The position numbers were made by a program, and so were the translations under genes. Shown one piece after another: positions 26,133 through 36,501 of a stretch of DNA of 64,000 bases; position 1 is the stretch's first letter; the number at the start of each line of letters is the position of its first letter. This DNA comes from Marinobacter sp. BGYM27 (GTDB lineage Bacteria > Pseudomonadota > Gammaproteobacteria > Pseudomonadales > Oleiphilaceae). The notes beneath the pieces are model-generated. The model saw nothing but the letters and a program-made list of their open reading frames with translations, had not been told where the DNA came from and searched no databases. The stretch spans positions 1-64,000 of the forward strand of contig JANZNS010000007.1 in NCBI GenBank assembly GCA_025153445.1, read 5' to 3'.

Positions 26133-28130
26133 CTATAATTGCTCTACCGGACGGGCCAGATGGTAACCGGTTCCCCCATCAATACCCAACTTCACCAGCT
26201 CATGCCACTCTGCCGCAGTTTCAACACCCGCAACAAAGACCTCAACACCCCGGCTGTGTGCGATGGGTACAATAGACTCAACATAAAAACGATTATCCGG
26301 AATCGAATCGACGTGGCGTATGAAGCTCGCATCAATACGCAACGCCTGGAAAGACAGATTACGCAAATAGCTGAACGGCGCTCCACCAACACCAAACCTG
26401 TCAACAATCAGCCTGCCGCCGATACGCCTCAGCATGCCCACCAGCGCACCAACATCTGACCTGTGGTGATAAACCGCCGCTTCCGGCACATTGAACCAGA
26501 GCCTGCGCGCCAAAGCCCCCGCACTGGTGAGTTCTGACTGCAGGTGCTCGCGAAAGGCGGCATCCGCAACGGCACTGGACCCTATCGTCATGCCAAAATT
26601 CATATCGGGATGCGTTTCCAACAACTTCAGGACCCGCGCCAGCACCAACCGGTCGAGACGGTCCATTAGCCGGAACCGCTCCGTCATCGGCAAAAACACA
26701 CTGGCGGGCACCCATTCACCATCGACTTCAAGTCGGGACTGAACCTGATAAAGGCGCACCTGACCGTCACTCGCCCTCACCAACGGTTGGAACAGCATCA
26801 TAATGCGCTCGTTATCAATCGCATCAACCAGCAGTGCCTGCCAGTCGGCAGGGCCGTTAGCAACGGGTCCATCCGCTTCATGCAGAACACAGCGGGTCAC
26901 CGCTCCGGCGCGCGCAACCAGCAGCGCCTCGTCGCACGCGGCACGCAGGGAATCGACATCGCTGGCCTCGGTCACAACCGCCACACCGGCATATACAGCC
27001 ACTTCAAGGCCTGTAGCTGAATCCGAATAAACGCCATCCAGGGTTCTGATTAATTCTTCCAGCCAGAAATGGCCATCGACCGCCGTTACGCCGGGCAAAA
27101 AGATACCGAATTCCGCCCCGTTAAGACGCCCCGCAAATGAGCCCGGATACTGCCCCACAAACGCCCGGATCGGCTCGGCGATCTGCCGTAAAACCAGATC
27201 GCCCTGTTTGCGGCCGTGCTCATGATTAAACTGGCCAAACTCGCCGAGCTGGATCAGCGCGATAACCCCACGCTGATAGATATCCTTCGAGTCCACTTCG
27301 GTGCGCACCCGCTGATAAAACGCCCGACGGCTCACCAACCCGGTGGCCGAGTCTTCATTATTAATTTTACGCAGATGCTGGATCAGTTTGGCCTGACCTT
27401 CGAACAACTGACCGAGGTCATTCGCCATCTGATTCATTGCCAGGGTAACCTTTGCCAATTCCCGGGTTCCGGCAGCAGGCGCGCGAGCCCGGAAATTCCG
27501 CTTGCTGATGGCGTGCGCCTGCACCTCGAGATTGGTCAGTGCGCGCAAGGTCCGGCGCAAAATCAGCCAGAGCAAAAGCAAAGCGGCTGCTCCGATAATC
27601 AGCGCCACAAAAACCAACTGGCGCATGACGAGCCACAACACAACATAGCCCTGGGCAGGATGGCTGCTCACCGTCACCGTGCCAAGCTGCTGCCAGCCCC
27701 TGACAACCTGGGCGGTTTTACGAAAGTCGTCGGAAGGTAATTTTATAAGCTGAACAAACCATTCCGGTATACCGGGGGGGATCAGTGCCGCTTCGCGCTC
27801 AATAACAAAGCCCTTCGCGATATTCTCATAACGGATTTTCAGATAACGGCTGCTATCAAATGTCGCGTCAATCAACGAGCTTGCGGCAACCCGATCATTG
27901 CCGTCTATGGCGTTGGATAGCGATAGCCCAACTGCCACCGCGCCATCGTTGGCGTGATTTTCCAGCTCCTGCACCATATGATCGCGAAAACCGACAAAAC
28001 CGATGGCCACTGTAGTCACCAGCAGCATCAAAATCAGACCGCCGGCAAAAACAAGCAACACCAGTTGCAACGACACAATGCCCTTTACGCCATCAGGTGG
28101 TTTCCGCTCTTCCGCTTCGGTATTCTGCAT
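26133..28130 (-). CDS. lapD: LapD-like c-di-GMP receptor with degenerate GGDEF and EAL domains
   Basis: About 665 residues. Two membrane spans flank a periplasmic LapD/MoxY-N-type domain; GIPEWFVQLIKL and VVRGWQQLGTVTVSSHP match the LapD pattern. A HAMP domain follows, then GGDEF and EAL domains. The GGDEF signature has become RLNGAEF and the EAL signature reads VQSRL, so neither synthesis nor cleavage of c-di-GMP is expected. LapD uses its EAL domain to bind c-di-GMP and holds the periplasmic protease LapG away from surface adhesins. No lapG or lapA is in the window. I favour ATG 28130 with a GGTGG upstream; a GTG at 28142 is possible. It diverges from a diguanylate cyclase gene. Confidence 0.8.
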   Translation of the reverse strand: MQNTEAEERKPPDGVKGIVSLQLVLLVFAGGLILMLLVTTVAIGFVGFRDHMVQELENHANDGAVAVGLSLSNAIDGNDRVAASSLIDATFDSSRYLKIRYENIAKGFVIEREAALIPPGIPEWFVQLIKLPSDDFRKTAQVVRGWQQLGTVTVSSHPAQGYVVLWLVMRQLVFVALIIGAAALLLLWLILRRTLRALTNLEVQAHAISKRNFRARAPAAGTRELAKVTLAMNQMANDLGQLFEGQAKLIQHLRKINNEDSATGLVSRRAFYQRVRTEVDSKDIYQRGVIALIQLGEFGQFNHEHGRKQGDLVLRQIAEPIRAFVGQYPGSFAGRLNGAEFGIFLPGVTAVDGHFWLEELIRTLDGVYSDSATGLEVAVYAGVAVVTEASDVDSLRAACDEALLVARAGAVTRCVLHEADGPVANGPADWQALLVDAIDNERIMMLFQPLVRASDGQVRLYQVQSRLEVDGEWVPASVFLPMTERFRLMDRLDRLVLARVLKLLETHPDMNFGMTIGSSAVADAAFREHLQSELTSAGALARRLWFNVPEAAVYHHRSDVGALVGMLRRIGGRLIVDRFGVGGAPFSYLRNLSFQALRIDASFIRHVDSIPDNRFYVESIVPIAHSRGVEVFVAGVETAAEWHELVKLGIDGGTGYHLARPVEQL

Positions 28131-28399
28131 TCCCTGACCCACCGCGCCAACGCGCTGAAACCCGTCTGGACTGCGATATATCCGCAGCCTGTTTGCGTCC
28201 TATGACAAACATTTACATACCATCACGTACGCCGACAACATAAAACACTATAGACTCTTATGCGGGCCCGCGAAGGCTCTACAATCATAAAAATCGAACC
28301 GGACCGGTCTCCATGCCGACTCTGGATCATGCGGGGAACCCGTCCATACTCCCTGCAGGATGGCCAGCTTCCGGAAATAAGTGACAGGCTAGAGACGTA

Positions 28400-30013
28400 A
28401 TGACAGACGACACTCAGAAGGAAAAGCTGAAGCAGCACTTTGCGCGCAGGGTCACAACCCAGGCCCGTGTGATTCTGGATATATGGCAACACATGCGCGC
28501 ACCCGACACTGATCCGGACGCGTTCCATCGCGAGCTCTCAGCAGCCACCGACAAACTGGTGCGTTATGCCCAGCGTTTCGAAATGGAGAAACATTCCGCG
28601 GCAGGTAAAGCGCTGCTGGCAACACTGGAAACCTGGTCGCCGGACAGCCCGCTGACGCCGACGCTTGAAGCTGAGCTTCAGACCGGCATCGACAGCCTGA
28701 GCCAATGCACACTGCGCCGCTCCGACCAGGATCTCGAAGAAGCCCCTCGCACTTTTCTTCGCACGCCCGTCTATGTTGCGCTGGCCGAACTGGAAATGGC
28801 TCACCGCCTGATTAAACAGCTCGACTTTTTTGGTTTCCGGGCAGCAGCGTTCGATGACTCTGAAAGCCTGATTGATGCCTGCAGTCGCCATAAGCCCGAA
28901 ACCATCCTGATGGACGTCAATTTCGGCGGCGCGCCATTGCACGGTATTGCGACTGTAGAGGCCCTGCAGGCTCATCATGACACCCCCATCCCTATTGTCT
29001 TTACCAGTGAAGTGGATGGAACTATCGAAACCCGATTGCGTGCGTCACGTTGTGGTGGCGAGGAGTTTTTCTATCCTTCGGTAGACCCTGGGCAACTGAT
29101 CGAAAAGATCGAAACCTACACCCACGGCAATACCGTAGAACCCTATCGCGTTCTGGTGCTGGACGATTCCCGCGCCCAGGCGAAGTTTATGGAGAATGTG
29201 CTGAACCGGGCCGGCATGACCGCCCACATCATCACTGACCCAATGCAGATCATTCATGCGCTGGAAGCTTTTACGCCGGAAATCATCGTGCTCGACATGT
29301 ACATGCCGGGTTGCACAGGCATGGAAGTCGCACGGGTTATCCGCCAGCAGGACCGCCTCCACAGCGTGCCCATTATTTATTTGTCCGCAGAAGATGACGT
29401 CTCGAAACAGCTGCACGCGATGAGCCTCGGTGGCGACGACTTCCTGACCAAACCAATCGACCCCAAACACCTGGTCGCTACCATCCACAATCGGGGACGA
29501 CGAGCACGCTCACTGCTGGCGCTGATGATCCGTGACAGCCTCACCGGCTTGTACAATCACACGCACACACTGCACCTGCTCGAGCAGGAAATCGTCAAGG
29601 CAAGGCAGAAAGGCACCTCCCTATGCTTTGTAATGCTCGATATTGACCACTTTAAAAAGGTAAACGACACCTACGGCCACCCTATCGGCGACCGCGTACT
29701 GAGGAGCCTGTCGATGTTCCTCAAGCAGCGACTCCGTAAAACCGATCACATCGGCCGATACGGCGGCGAAGAATTCGCCATCATCCTGCCTGAAACCCGT
29801 GAGAGCGATGCCAAAAGCGTGATCAATGAGATCCGCGAGCGATTTGCCGAACTGCTGCAGCCGGCCGGTAACCGGGAGTTTGCTGTGACATTCAGTTGCG
29901 GTATTGCCAGTCTTGGCGACGATTCCTCCCAGACCCTGTGCGAGCGCGCCGATCGCGCACTTTACCGGGCCAAGGAACTGGGCCGAAACACGGTCGTATC
30001 AGCCGAAACCTGA
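28400..30013 (+). CDS. Response regulator diguanylate cyclase with two receiver domains
   Basis: A 537-residue protein. Residues 1-110 are helical and resemble a histidine-phosphotransfer fold without an obvious phospho-His. Receiver 1 (about 122-240) keeps the phospho-acceptor-like D172 in ILMDVNF but lacks the acidic pair and the conserved Lys. Receiver 2 (about 249-370) is complete, with VLVLDDSRA, D299 in VLDMYMPG and K351 in FLTKPID. The GGDEF domain has GGEEF at 455-459 and an RKTD inhibitory site at 446-449, so it should make c-di-GMP with product feedback. It diverges from the LapD-like receptor, which suggests synthesis and reading of c-di-GMP are linked. Confidence 0.9.
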   Translation: MTDDTQKEKLKQHFARRVTTQARVILDIWQHMRAPDTDPDAFHRELSAATDKLVRYAQRFEMEKHSAAGKALLATLETWSPDSPLTPTLEAELQTGIDSLSQCTLRRSDQDLEEAPRTFLRTPVYVALAELEMAHRLIKQLDFFGFRAAAFDDSESLIDACSRHKPETILMDVNFGGAPLHGIATVEALQAHHDTPIPIVFTSEVDGTIETRLRASRCGGEEFFYPSVDPGQLIEKIETYTHGNTVEPYRVLVLDDSRAQAKFMENVLNRAGMTAHIITDPMQIIHALEAFTPEIIVLDMYMPGCTGMEVARVIRQQDRLHSVPIIYLSAEDDVSKQLHAMSLGGDDFLTKPIDPKHLVATIHNRGRRARSLLALMIRDSLTGLYNHTHTLHLLEQEIVKARQKGTSLCFVMLDIDHFKKVNDTYGHPIGDRVLRSLSMFLKQRLRKTDHIGRYGGEEFAIILPETRESDAKSVINEIRERFAELLQPAGNREFAVTFSCGIASLGDDSSQTLCERADRALYRAKELGRNTVVSAET

Positions 30014-30262
30014 ACACACCTCAACCAGGCGCTCCCTCAAAACGGAGGGGCGCCGAACCCCATTCGACCACCCGCTATGAAACCAACGTCTTATGGACGC
30101 TGCTGATGGCCTTGTTACCATTGGCGACGGATGCACGCTGACTGGCCGGTCGCGATTGTCAAAAATTGTTGAACTCATAGGCTTTACCGGTCACCATGGG
30201 TAGAAAATGTCGGTAATTTCGGCGATCCTGTCGAAATACAGACAAACAACAAGGTTGATGAA
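30014..30262. other. Spacer before aroQ
   Basis: No gene is supported. A hairpin-forming segment at about 30028-30054 (GGCGCTCCCTC with GAGGGGCGCC) follows the diguanylate cyclase but is not followed by a T-tract. It may be a weak terminator. The aroQ ribosome site AAGG lies just before its ATG. Confidence 0.35.
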
Positions 30263-30703
30263 ATGGCCACCATTCTCGTGCTTCACGGCCCCAATCTGAA
30301 CATGCTCGGCGTCCGCGAGCCCGACGTTTACGGCAGGGAAACCCTGACCGACATCAACGATCGTTTGCACTCCAGCGCCAGCAAGGCCGGGCATCATCTT
30401 CTGCACCTGCAATCCAATGCGGAATATGAACTGATTGACCGTATCCACGAAGCCCGCCAGGAAGGCGTGGACTATATATTGATTAACCCGGCAGCTTTCA
30501 CGCACACCAGTGTTGCCCTGCGCGATGCGCTGCTGGCCTCGGAGATTCCCTTTATCGAAGTGCACCTTTCCAACGTGCATGCCCGTGAACCATTTCGTCA
30601 TCACTCCTATTTTTCGGACGTGGCGACAGGCGTTATCTGCGGCTTGGGCAGTCAAGGCTACGACCTTGCCCTCCAGGCTGCTACGGCGCGACTGAACACA
30701 TAA
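30263..30703 (+). CDS. aroQ: 3-dehydroquinate dehydratase, type II
   Basis: The 146-residue enzyme converts 3-dehydroquinate to 3-dehydroshikimate in the shikimate pathway. It shows the type II signature [20 protein letters not shown] with the catalytic Tyr, the [17 protein letters not shown] segment, and [17 protein letters not shown] with the catalytic His. It lies 18 bases before accB, the aroQ-accB-accC order found across gammaproteobacteria. Confidence 0.95.
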   Translation: MATILVLHGPNLNMLGVREPDVYGRETLTDINDRLHSSASKAGHHLLHLQSNAEYELIDRIHEARQEGVDYILINPAAFTHTSVALRDALLASEIPFIEVHLSNVHAREPFRHHSYFSDVATGVICGLGSQGYDLALQAATARLNT

Positions 30704-30721
30704 ATTCGACGAGAGCTGACT

Positions 30722-31186
30722 ATGGATATTCGTAAAGTTAAAAAGCTGATCGAACTGCTTGAAGAATCCGATGTAGAAGAACTGGAAATTCGAGAAGGCG
30801 ATGACACTGTGCGCATCACCCGCCGTCGCGGTACCAGTGATGTGATGCCTTACATGCCGCAGCACTACGCGCCGGCCCCAGCGCCCGCTGCCGCTCCGGC
30901 TCCGCAGGCTGAAGCGGCACCTTCAGGCGGCAACAGCGAACCGGCGCCCGAAGGACACCAGGTGCTGTCACCAATGGTCGGCACCTTCTACCGGGCACCT
31001 TCGCCGACGGCCAAAGAATTCGCCGAAGTGGGCCAGAGAGTGTCGGCCGGCGAAGTAATCTGCATCGTCGAAGCGATGAAGATGATGAATCAGATCGAAG
31101 CCGACAAGAGCGGCACGATCGTCGATATCCTCGTCGAAAACGGGCAACCGGTTGAATTTGACCAGCCCCTTTTCGTAATTGCCTGA
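30722..31186 (+). CDS. accB: Acetyl-CoA carboxylase biotin carboxyl carrier protein
   Basis: A 154-residue protein. The N-terminal [20 protein letters not shown] helical part is followed by an Ala/Pro-rich flexible linker ([12 protein letters not shown]) and the C-terminal biotinyl domain with [14 protein letters not shown], where the Lys carries biotin. It carries the carboxyl group from AccC to the carboxyltransferase in the first step of fatty-acid synthesis. It is followed directly by accC. Confidence 0.96.
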   Translation: MDIRKVKKLIELLEESDVEELEIREGDDTVRITRRRGTSDVMPYMPQHYAPAPAPAAAPAPQAEAAPSGGNSEPAPEGHQVLSPMVGTFYRAPSPTAKEFAEVGQRVSAGEVICIVEAMKMMNQIEADKSGTIVDILVENGQPVEFDQPLFVIA

Positions 31187-31208
31187 TTCTGACAAAGACA
31201 GCATACCC

Positions 31209-32555
31209 ATGGCCATGATTGAAAAAGTCCTGATCGCCAACCGGGGCGAAATCGCGCTCCGGATTCTGCGCGCCTGCAAGGAACTCGGCATTCGTACGGT
31301 GGCAGTGCACTCGCAAGTTGACCGCGATCTTATGCACGTCCGGCTTGCCGACGAATCTGTCTGTATTGGACCGAACAGCGCGACGGAAAGTTATCTCAAC
31401 ATCCCCGCCATTATCAGCGCCGCCGAAGTAACTGACGCAGTCGGCATCCACCCGGGCTACGGTTTTCTGGCAGAGAACGCCGATTTCGCCGAGCAGGTGG
31501 AAAAGAGCGGGTTCCGGTTTATCGGCCCCAAAGCGGAAACCATCCGCCTGATGGGCAACAAGGTGTCTGCCATCAACGCGATGGTAAAAGCCGGCGTTCC
31601 GACGGTACCCGGCTCAGACGGCCCGATCACCGACGACGACGCCCAGACCCTTAAAGTGGCCCGCCGCATTGGCTATCCGGTCATTATCAAGGCAGCCTCC
31701 GGCGGCGGCGGTCGCGGCATGCAAGTAGTGCACTCCGAAGCGTCACTGCTCAAGAGCATCCAGATCACACAAACCGAAGCACGCAACGCGTTTGGCGATG
31801 AAACCTGCTATCTCGAGAAGTACCTGGAACGCCCTCGTCACGTTGAAGTTCAGGTGCTTGCCGACATGCACGGCAATGTCATCCATCTCGGTGATCGTGA
31901 TTGCTCGATGCAACGTCGTCACCAGAAGGTTATCGAAGAGGCGCCCGCGCCGAACATTGACCCTGAAGCCCGCGCCAAAACCCTGAAAGCCTGTGTCGAT
32001 GCCTGCAAGGAAATCGGCTACGTCGGCGCCGGTACGTTTGAATTCCTGTACCAGGATGGCGGCTTTTATTTCATTGAAATGAATACCCGTGTCCAGGTCG
32101 AGCACCCGGTATCAGAAATGATCACCGGCGTGGATATCGTCAAGGAACAGCTGCGAGTGGCCAGCGGACTGCCCCTGTCCTACACCCAGGATGACATCAA
32201 GGTGTCGGGCCACGCGATTGAGTGCAGGATCAACGCCGAAGATCCCAAGACATTCGTACCCAGCCCCGGCAAAGTGAGCCACTTTCACGCGCCAGGCGGT
32301 AATGGTGTGCGGGTCGACTCGCATCTTTACAGCGGCTACACCGTTCCGCCCTACTACGACTCGCTCGTATGCAAGCTGATTTCATTTGGCGACAGCCGTG
32401 AAGTAGCCCGTACCCGCATGAAAAATGCGCTGGACGAGCTGGTCGTTGAAGGCATCAAAACCAATCAGGCGCTTCACCGCAAGCTGATTCTGGATGGCGG
32501 ATTCAAACAAGTGGACTTCACCATCCATTATCTCGAAAAACTGATCCGGGATTAA
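31209..32555 (+). CDS. accC: Acetyl-CoA carboxylase, biotin carboxylase subunit
   Basis: A 448-residue ATP-grasp enzyme. Seen are [20 protein letters not shown] at the start, the ATP glycine loop [19 protein letters not shown], the catalytic [18 protein letters not shown] and the conserved [11 protein letters not shown] start at ATG 31209 (MAMIEKV); ATG 31215 would match E. coli more closely, and a TTG at 31179 would overlap accB. It carboxylates the biotin on AccB. It is closely similar to pycA elsewhere in the window, so the accB neighbour decides the name. Confidence 0.95.
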   Translation: MAMIEKVLIANRGEIALRILRACKELGIRTVAVHSQVDRDLMHVRLADESVCIGPNSATESYLNIPAIISAAEVTDAVGIHPGYGFLAENADFAEQVEKSGFRFIGPKAETIRLMGNKVSAINAMVKAGVPTVPGSDGPITDDDAQTLKVARRIGYPVIIKAASGGGGRGMQVVHSEASLLKSIQITQTEARNAFGDETCYLEKYLERPRHVEVQVLADMHGNVIHLGDRDCSMQRRHQKVIEEAPAPNIDPEARAKTLKACVDACKEIGYVGAGTFEFLYQDGGFYFIEMNTRVQVEHPVSEMITGVDIVKEQLRVASGLPLSYTQDDIKVSGHAIECRINAEDPKTFVPSPGKVSHFHAPGGNGVRVDSHLYSGYTVPPYYDSLVCKLISFGDSREVARTRMKNALDELVVEGIKTNQALHRKLILDGGFKQVDFTIHYLEKLIRD

Positions 32556-32557
32556 TA

Positions 32558-33454
32558 ATGCGCTGGATCCAGATGCGCGTGCCGGCAGATCCCGAGCACG
32601 CCGAGCTTATTGAAGATATCCTTATGGAAGCCGGCGCCGAAGCCGTTACCATGGAAGATGCGGCCGACCAGCCGCTCTACGAACCGGACCCCGGCACTAC
32701 CCCTCTTTGGGGTAATACTCGTGTCACCGGCCTGTTCAACGCGGATAGCAGCATCGATGACATCCGCACCATGATCAGCGACAGCTATCACCAGCAAACC
32801 CAGCAAATGCTCGATGAAATCGACGTCAGCATTCTTGAAGACAAAGACTGGGAACGCGCCTGGATGGACGATTTCAAGCCGCTGCCCTTCGGCAAGCGGC
32901 TTTGGATTGTTCCCAGCTGGCACGAGGCCCCCGACCCGGATGCCGCGAACCTGATGCTGGACCCGGGCATGGCCTTTGGCACGGGCACTCACCCCACTAC
33001 CGCACTTTGCCTGCAATGGCTTGACGGCAAAGATGTCAGCGATACGCAGGTTATTGATTATGGCTGCGGTTCCGGCATTCTCGGCCTGGCCGCGCTGTTG
33101 CTCGGCGCGCGTCACGTGATAGGCGTCGACACCGACCCCCAGGCACTGGAAGCCAGCCGCGACAACGCACGCCGCAATCAGGTTGAAGACGATCGACTGG
33201 CACTTTTTCTGCCAGGGCAGGACTCGGAAACAGAAGCGGACATCATGCTTGCCAACATTCTTGCGCAACCACTGATCAGTCTGGCCGAAAAACTCGCCAG
33301 CCGGGTTCGCAACGGCGGCGACATCGTACTCTCAGGCATTCTCTCGACTCAGGCACGGGAAGTAATGGCAGCCTACGAGCCCTGGTTTGTTATGGATGAA
33401 CCTGTGCAACAGGACGACTGGATCCGCCTCACTGGACGCCGTCGCGACAGATGA
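32558..33454 (+). CDS. prmA: Ribosomal protein L11 methyltransferase
   Basis: A 298-residue SAM-dependent enzyme. The N-terminal substrate-binding domain starts MRWIQMRVPADPEHAELIED. The linker contains WERAWMDDFKPLPFGKRLWI, and DPGMAFGTGTHPTTALCLQW is a PrmA signature. The SAM site is VIDYGCGSGILGLAALLLGA. PrmA trimethylates ribosomal protein L11 on several amino groups. It begins two bases after accC and shares the operon, as in Pseudomonas and E. coli relatives. Confidence 0.95.
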   Translation: MRWIQMRVPADPEHAELIEDILMEAGAEAVTMEDAADQPLYEPDPGTTPLWGNTRVTGLFNADSSIDDIRTMISDSYHQQTQQMLDEIDVSILEDKDWERAWMDDFKPLPFGKRLWIVPSWHEAPDPDAANLMLDPGMAFGTGTHPTTALCLQWLDGKDVSDTQVIDYGCGSGILGLAALLLGARHVIGVDTDPQALEASRDNARRNQVEDDRLALFLPGQDSETEADIMLANILAQPLISLAEKLASRVRNGGDIVLSGILSTQAREVMAAYEPWFVMDEPVQQDDWIRLTGRRRDR

Positions 33455-33599
33455 CGACAGCTCGGTGACCCATTACACTGAGCACTTCAGGGACAGCGTC
33501 GCGGGAGCAGTGAATGCCCGCGACCGGAAACGGGTTATGCGTGAAAACGGCACCATTGACCACAGCCCGCCCCGTTGACTTTCGCAACAGGAACAAAGG

Positions 33600-34937
33600 A
33601 TGAGCCAGAGCAGTACGCTGACACGTTGCCCCCATTGTGAGACCCGCTTTCGGGTCACTGAAGAACAGCTCGGCATTGCACGCGGCAAAGTACGTTGCGG
33701 GCACTGTATGGAAGTGTTCAATGCGCGCGACCACAGTGAGCCCGATCAGGTTCCCGCCACGCCTGCCACACAAAGCAAGCAGCACACCCAGCAAGCTTCA
33801 CCCCCCCCTCCCGGGGATGACACTGACGCCATCCTGCCGGACGACGATCTGGTCTTCGAAGATGACCCCGAAGAAGACGCCGTAGAAGGCAATTACGCCG
33901 GCATCCAGTCGAAATTTCAGGATGAAGAGCTGAGCGACAGTTTTCTGTCTTTTGACGAGAACAAAAACTCCCACTTCGACGATAGTGATGATGACCTGGC
34001 ATCGTCAGTGGATGAAAGCTGGGCCGAAGCCATGTTGGCCGAGGACCGGCCACCTGTGCGCTCCAACGATAAGACGCCGGCACAAGAACCGCCGCCCGCG
34101 CCCGAGTCAGCCGAACCCGAGTTCGACCCGACGTTCAGCCTGCCTGCCCATCAGGAGCCTGAACCCGAGTTCGCACCACGCAGTACTACCCGGCCAGCAC
34201 CCGGTTCCATTGCCGACAAGGTCAGCCGGGATTTCGAAGCCAGCCTCCAGAACGAGCCTGCTGCCACAAGCGCCGATCATGAGCCCGACAGGGCGGTCGA
34301 TGCGGCCTTGTCAGCCCCTGTTTTCGACGCCGCACCGCCCCCACCGCCCACGCGCGATGACGGCTTCTTCGATCTGGGCGACGAACCCTCATCGCCTTAT
34401 CATAACCTTCGCTCTGAGCCTGTCGCCCTGTCCGGCCAGAAAAACCGCGGCGGCGGATTCCGGCGTGTCGTCTGGTCTTTTCTGGCCGTCGCACTGGTGG
34501 CGGCCCTGATCGCTCAGGTGACCTACTTTCAGGTTGACCGGTTATCCAGCATTCCCGAGCTGCGCCCTTACTATGAAAAGGGCTGCGAAATTCTGGGCTG
34601 CACGCTACCGCAACTGGTGGCGATTGACCGTATTCAGAGCCAGAAGCTGGTGGTCCGGACTGACCCCAAGCAGCGCAATACGCTGATTGTCGACGCCGTG
34701 ATCATCAACCGCGCCGAGTTTGAACAACCCTTCCCCGGTATCGGTCTTACATTTTCAAACCTGAACGGTGACGTTGTAGCACAGAGCTTGTTTGAACCGG
34801 ACGAGTACCTCGCCGGAGATGCCAAAGACTCGAAAGTCATGCCTACAGGAACCCCCGTTCGCATCTCGATCACTATCCGTGATCCGGGTCGTGACGCGGT
34901 AAACTACAACATTTCGTTCGTTGCTCGCGGAGGCTGA
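33600..34937 (+). CDS. Zinc-ribbon and DUF3426 domain membrane protein
   Basis: The 445-residue protein opens with an MJ0042-type zinc ribbon (CPHCETRFRVTEEQLG, then VRCGHCMEVF), with two CxxC pairs. A long acidic and Pro-rich disordered region of about 230 residues follows, then one membrane span (FLAVALVAALIAQVTYF) and a C-terminal DUF3426 domain (LIVDAVIINRAEFEQPFPGI). Such proteins are conserved between prmA and dusB in this group. The zinc ribbon is cytoplasmic and DUF3426 periplasmic. The function is not known; a quality-control or sensing role would be speculation. Confidence 0.85.
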   Translation: MSQSSTLTRCPHCETRFRVTEEQLGIARGKVRCGHCMEVFNARDHSEPDQVPATPATQSKQHTQQASPPPPGDDTDAILPDDDLVFEDDPEEDAVEGNYAGIQSKFQDEELSDSFLSFDENKNSHFDDSDDDLASSVDESWAEAMLAEDRPPVRSNDKTPAQEPPPAPESAEPEFDPTFSLPAHQEPEPEFAPRSTTRPAPGSIADKVSRDFEASLQNEPAATSADHEPDRAVDAALSAPVFDAAPPPPPTRDDGFFDLGDEPSSPYHNLRSEPVALSGQKNRGGGFRRVVWSFLAVALVAALIAQVTYFQVDRLSSIPELRPYYEKGCEILGCTLPQLVAIDRIQSQKLVVRTDPKQRNTLIVDAVIINRAEFEQPFPGIGLTFSNLNGDVVAQSLFEPDEYLAGDAKDSKVMPTGTPVRISITIRDPGRDAVNYNISFVARGG

Positions 34938-35103
34938 CCCCAGCCTCCGGGTTACATTTCACTGGCTGAAAGTCAACCGGATAGAGCGAAAAATAATCAA
35001 CTTTTTCCCCGCCTTGCCCCTTCAATCAGAACAAGCTCGGGGGTATCATTGTCGCCCCTTGTGAACTGGTTGACTTTTGACCAGATCAAACAGGTGCGAG
35101 CGC

Positions 35104-36102
35104 ATGTTACCCGAAGCGAAAATAGGCCCCTACACTCTTCCAAACTCGCTCATCGTTGCGCCGATGGCTGGAGTGACAGACCGTCCTTTTCGTCTTCTTT
35201 GCCGTCGCCTTGGCGCAGGTCTGGCCGTTTCTGAAATGGTCATTGCCGACAGCCGCCTCTGGCACACACGCAAATCGATGCTTCGCCTCGATCATGCCGG
35301 TGAACCTGAACCCCGTTCTGTTCAGATCGCCGGCGGTGATGCAGAAATGCTCGCCAATGCTGCCCGGCTCAATGTGGAAAACGGCGCCCAGATTATTGAC
35401 ATCAATATGGGTTGCCCCGCCAAGAAGGTGTGCAACAAAGCCGCGGGCTCAGCGCTAATGAAAGACGAAGCGCTGGTGCGGGATATCCTGGAGCAGGTTG
35501 TAGCTGCAGTGGATGTTCCGGTCACGCTCAAAATGCGCACCGGGTGGGACCGGGAGCACCGCAATGCACCACTGATTGCCAGAATGGCAGAAGATGCCGG
35601 CATTCAGGCACTCGCGGTTCACGGGCGTACCAAAGCGGATGCCTACAAGGGCGAAGCCGAGTACGACACCATCGCCGCAGTCAAGGAAAGCGTCAGTATT
35701 CCGGTGTTTGCCAATGGCGACATCACCTCACCGGAGAAGGCACGGGATGTGCTCATGCATACCGGTGCGGACGGCCTGCTTATCGGACGAGCAGCTCAGG
35801 GAAGCCCCTGGATATTTCGCGAAATTGAGCACTTCCTCCGAACCGGTCAGCACATGGCGCCACCGGAACTGGACGAAGTTGAAGCCCTTCTCGCGGAACA
35901 CCTGACAGCATTGCACAACTTTTACGGCGAGCATATGGGACACCGTATTGCACGCAAACATGTGGGCTGGTATCTCCAGTCCCATGATGAAAACAAGCTA
36001 TTTCGGCGCTACTTCAATGCACTTGAAGATGCGCAAGCGCAACTCGACAGTATCAAACAGTATTTTTCAGGCTTACGAAATGGAGAGGTATTCGCAGCAT
36101 GA
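35104..36102 (+). CDS. dusB: tRNA-dihydrouridine synthase B
   Basis: A 332-residue FMN enzyme that reduces uridines in tRNA. Its signatures are [20 protein letters not shown] near the start, the active-site cysteine in [17 protein letters not shown], the FMN-contact [10 protein letters not shown], and [21 protein letters not shown] start at [12 protein letters not shown], since 332 residues match the family. The stop overlaps the fis start as ATGA, and the dusB-fis operon is a well known gammaproteobacterial arrangement under growth-rate control. Confidence 0.95.
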   Translation: MLPEAKIGPYTLPNSLIVAPMAGVTDRPFRLLCRRLGAGLAVSEMVIADSRLWHTRKSMLRLDHAGEPEPRSVQIAGGDAEMLANAARLNVENGAQIIDINMGCPAKKVCNKAAGSALMKDEALVRDILEQVVAAVDVPVTLKMRTGWDREHRNAPLIARMAEDAGIQALAVHGRTKADAYKGEAEYDTIAAVKESVSIPVFANGDITSPEKARDVLMHTGADGLLIGRAAQGSPWIFREIEHFLRTGQHMAPPELDEVEALLAEHLTALHNFYGEHMGHRIARKHVGWYLQSHDENKLFRRYFNALEDAQAQLDSIKQYFSGLRNGEVFAA

Positions 36103-36416
36103 CCGCTGAGACACTGGCCAACGAACACGCAACAACCCCCGATAGCGATGGCGGCTATCAACTACAGACCCGGGAACAGAACGGCAACACTGTCACTCTG
36201 CGAGACAGCGTTGAGGTCGCACTAAGCAACTACTTTGAACAGCTTGACGGCGCCCCGGTAACGGAAGTCTATCAGCTGGTACTCAGTGAAGTTGAAGCAC
36301 CTCTGCTGGAACACGTGATGCAATACACGCGCAACAACCAGACCAAGGCCTCCACCATGCTGGGCCTTAACCGCGGCACGCTGCGCAAGAAGCTCAAGCA
36401 ATACGGTCTGCTATAA
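36099..36416 (+). CDS. fis: DNA-binding protein Fis
   Basis: A 105-residue nucleoid protein. The C-terminal half, [20 protein letters not shown] followed by [20 protein letters not shown], is the diagnostic Fis helix-turn-helix, close to identical across gammaproteobacteria. The N-terminal arm is variable and longer than the beta-hairpin arm of E. coli. Fis bends DNA and controls rRNA and growth-phase genes. The start overlaps the dusB stop, so the two are coupled. Confidence 0.96.
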   Translation: MTAETLANEHATTPDSDGGYQLQTREQNGNTVTLRDSVEVALSNYFEQLDGAPVTEVYQLVLSEVEAPLLEHVMQYTRNNQTKASTMLGLNRGTLRKKLKQYGLL

Positions 36417-36435
36417 TCGCAGAAACCGATCTCAC

Positions 36436-36468
36436 GAGGGCCACACGGATCCATTCTGCGCGGCCCTC
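36436..36468 (+). terminator. Hairpin between fis and purH, possible terminator
   Basis: GAGGGCC and GGCCCTC form a seven-base stem with a 19-base loop, followed by ATTTCG rather than a clean T-tract. It lies 20 bases after fis. It could be a weak terminator separating dusB-fis from purHD. Confidence 0.4.
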
Positions 36469-36501
36469 ATTTCGTTCAGCTCCAACGAAAAATCGTGACT
36501 C

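Noticed and set aside
30028..30054. GC-rich hairpin after the diguanylate cyclase as a strong terminator
   Set aside because: The stem is imperfect and no T-tract follows, so I mention it only as a weak possibility.
33387..33578. 63-codon plus-strand frame between prmA and the zinc-ribbon gene
   Set aside because: It starts inside prmA in another frame and shows no family features or ribosome site.
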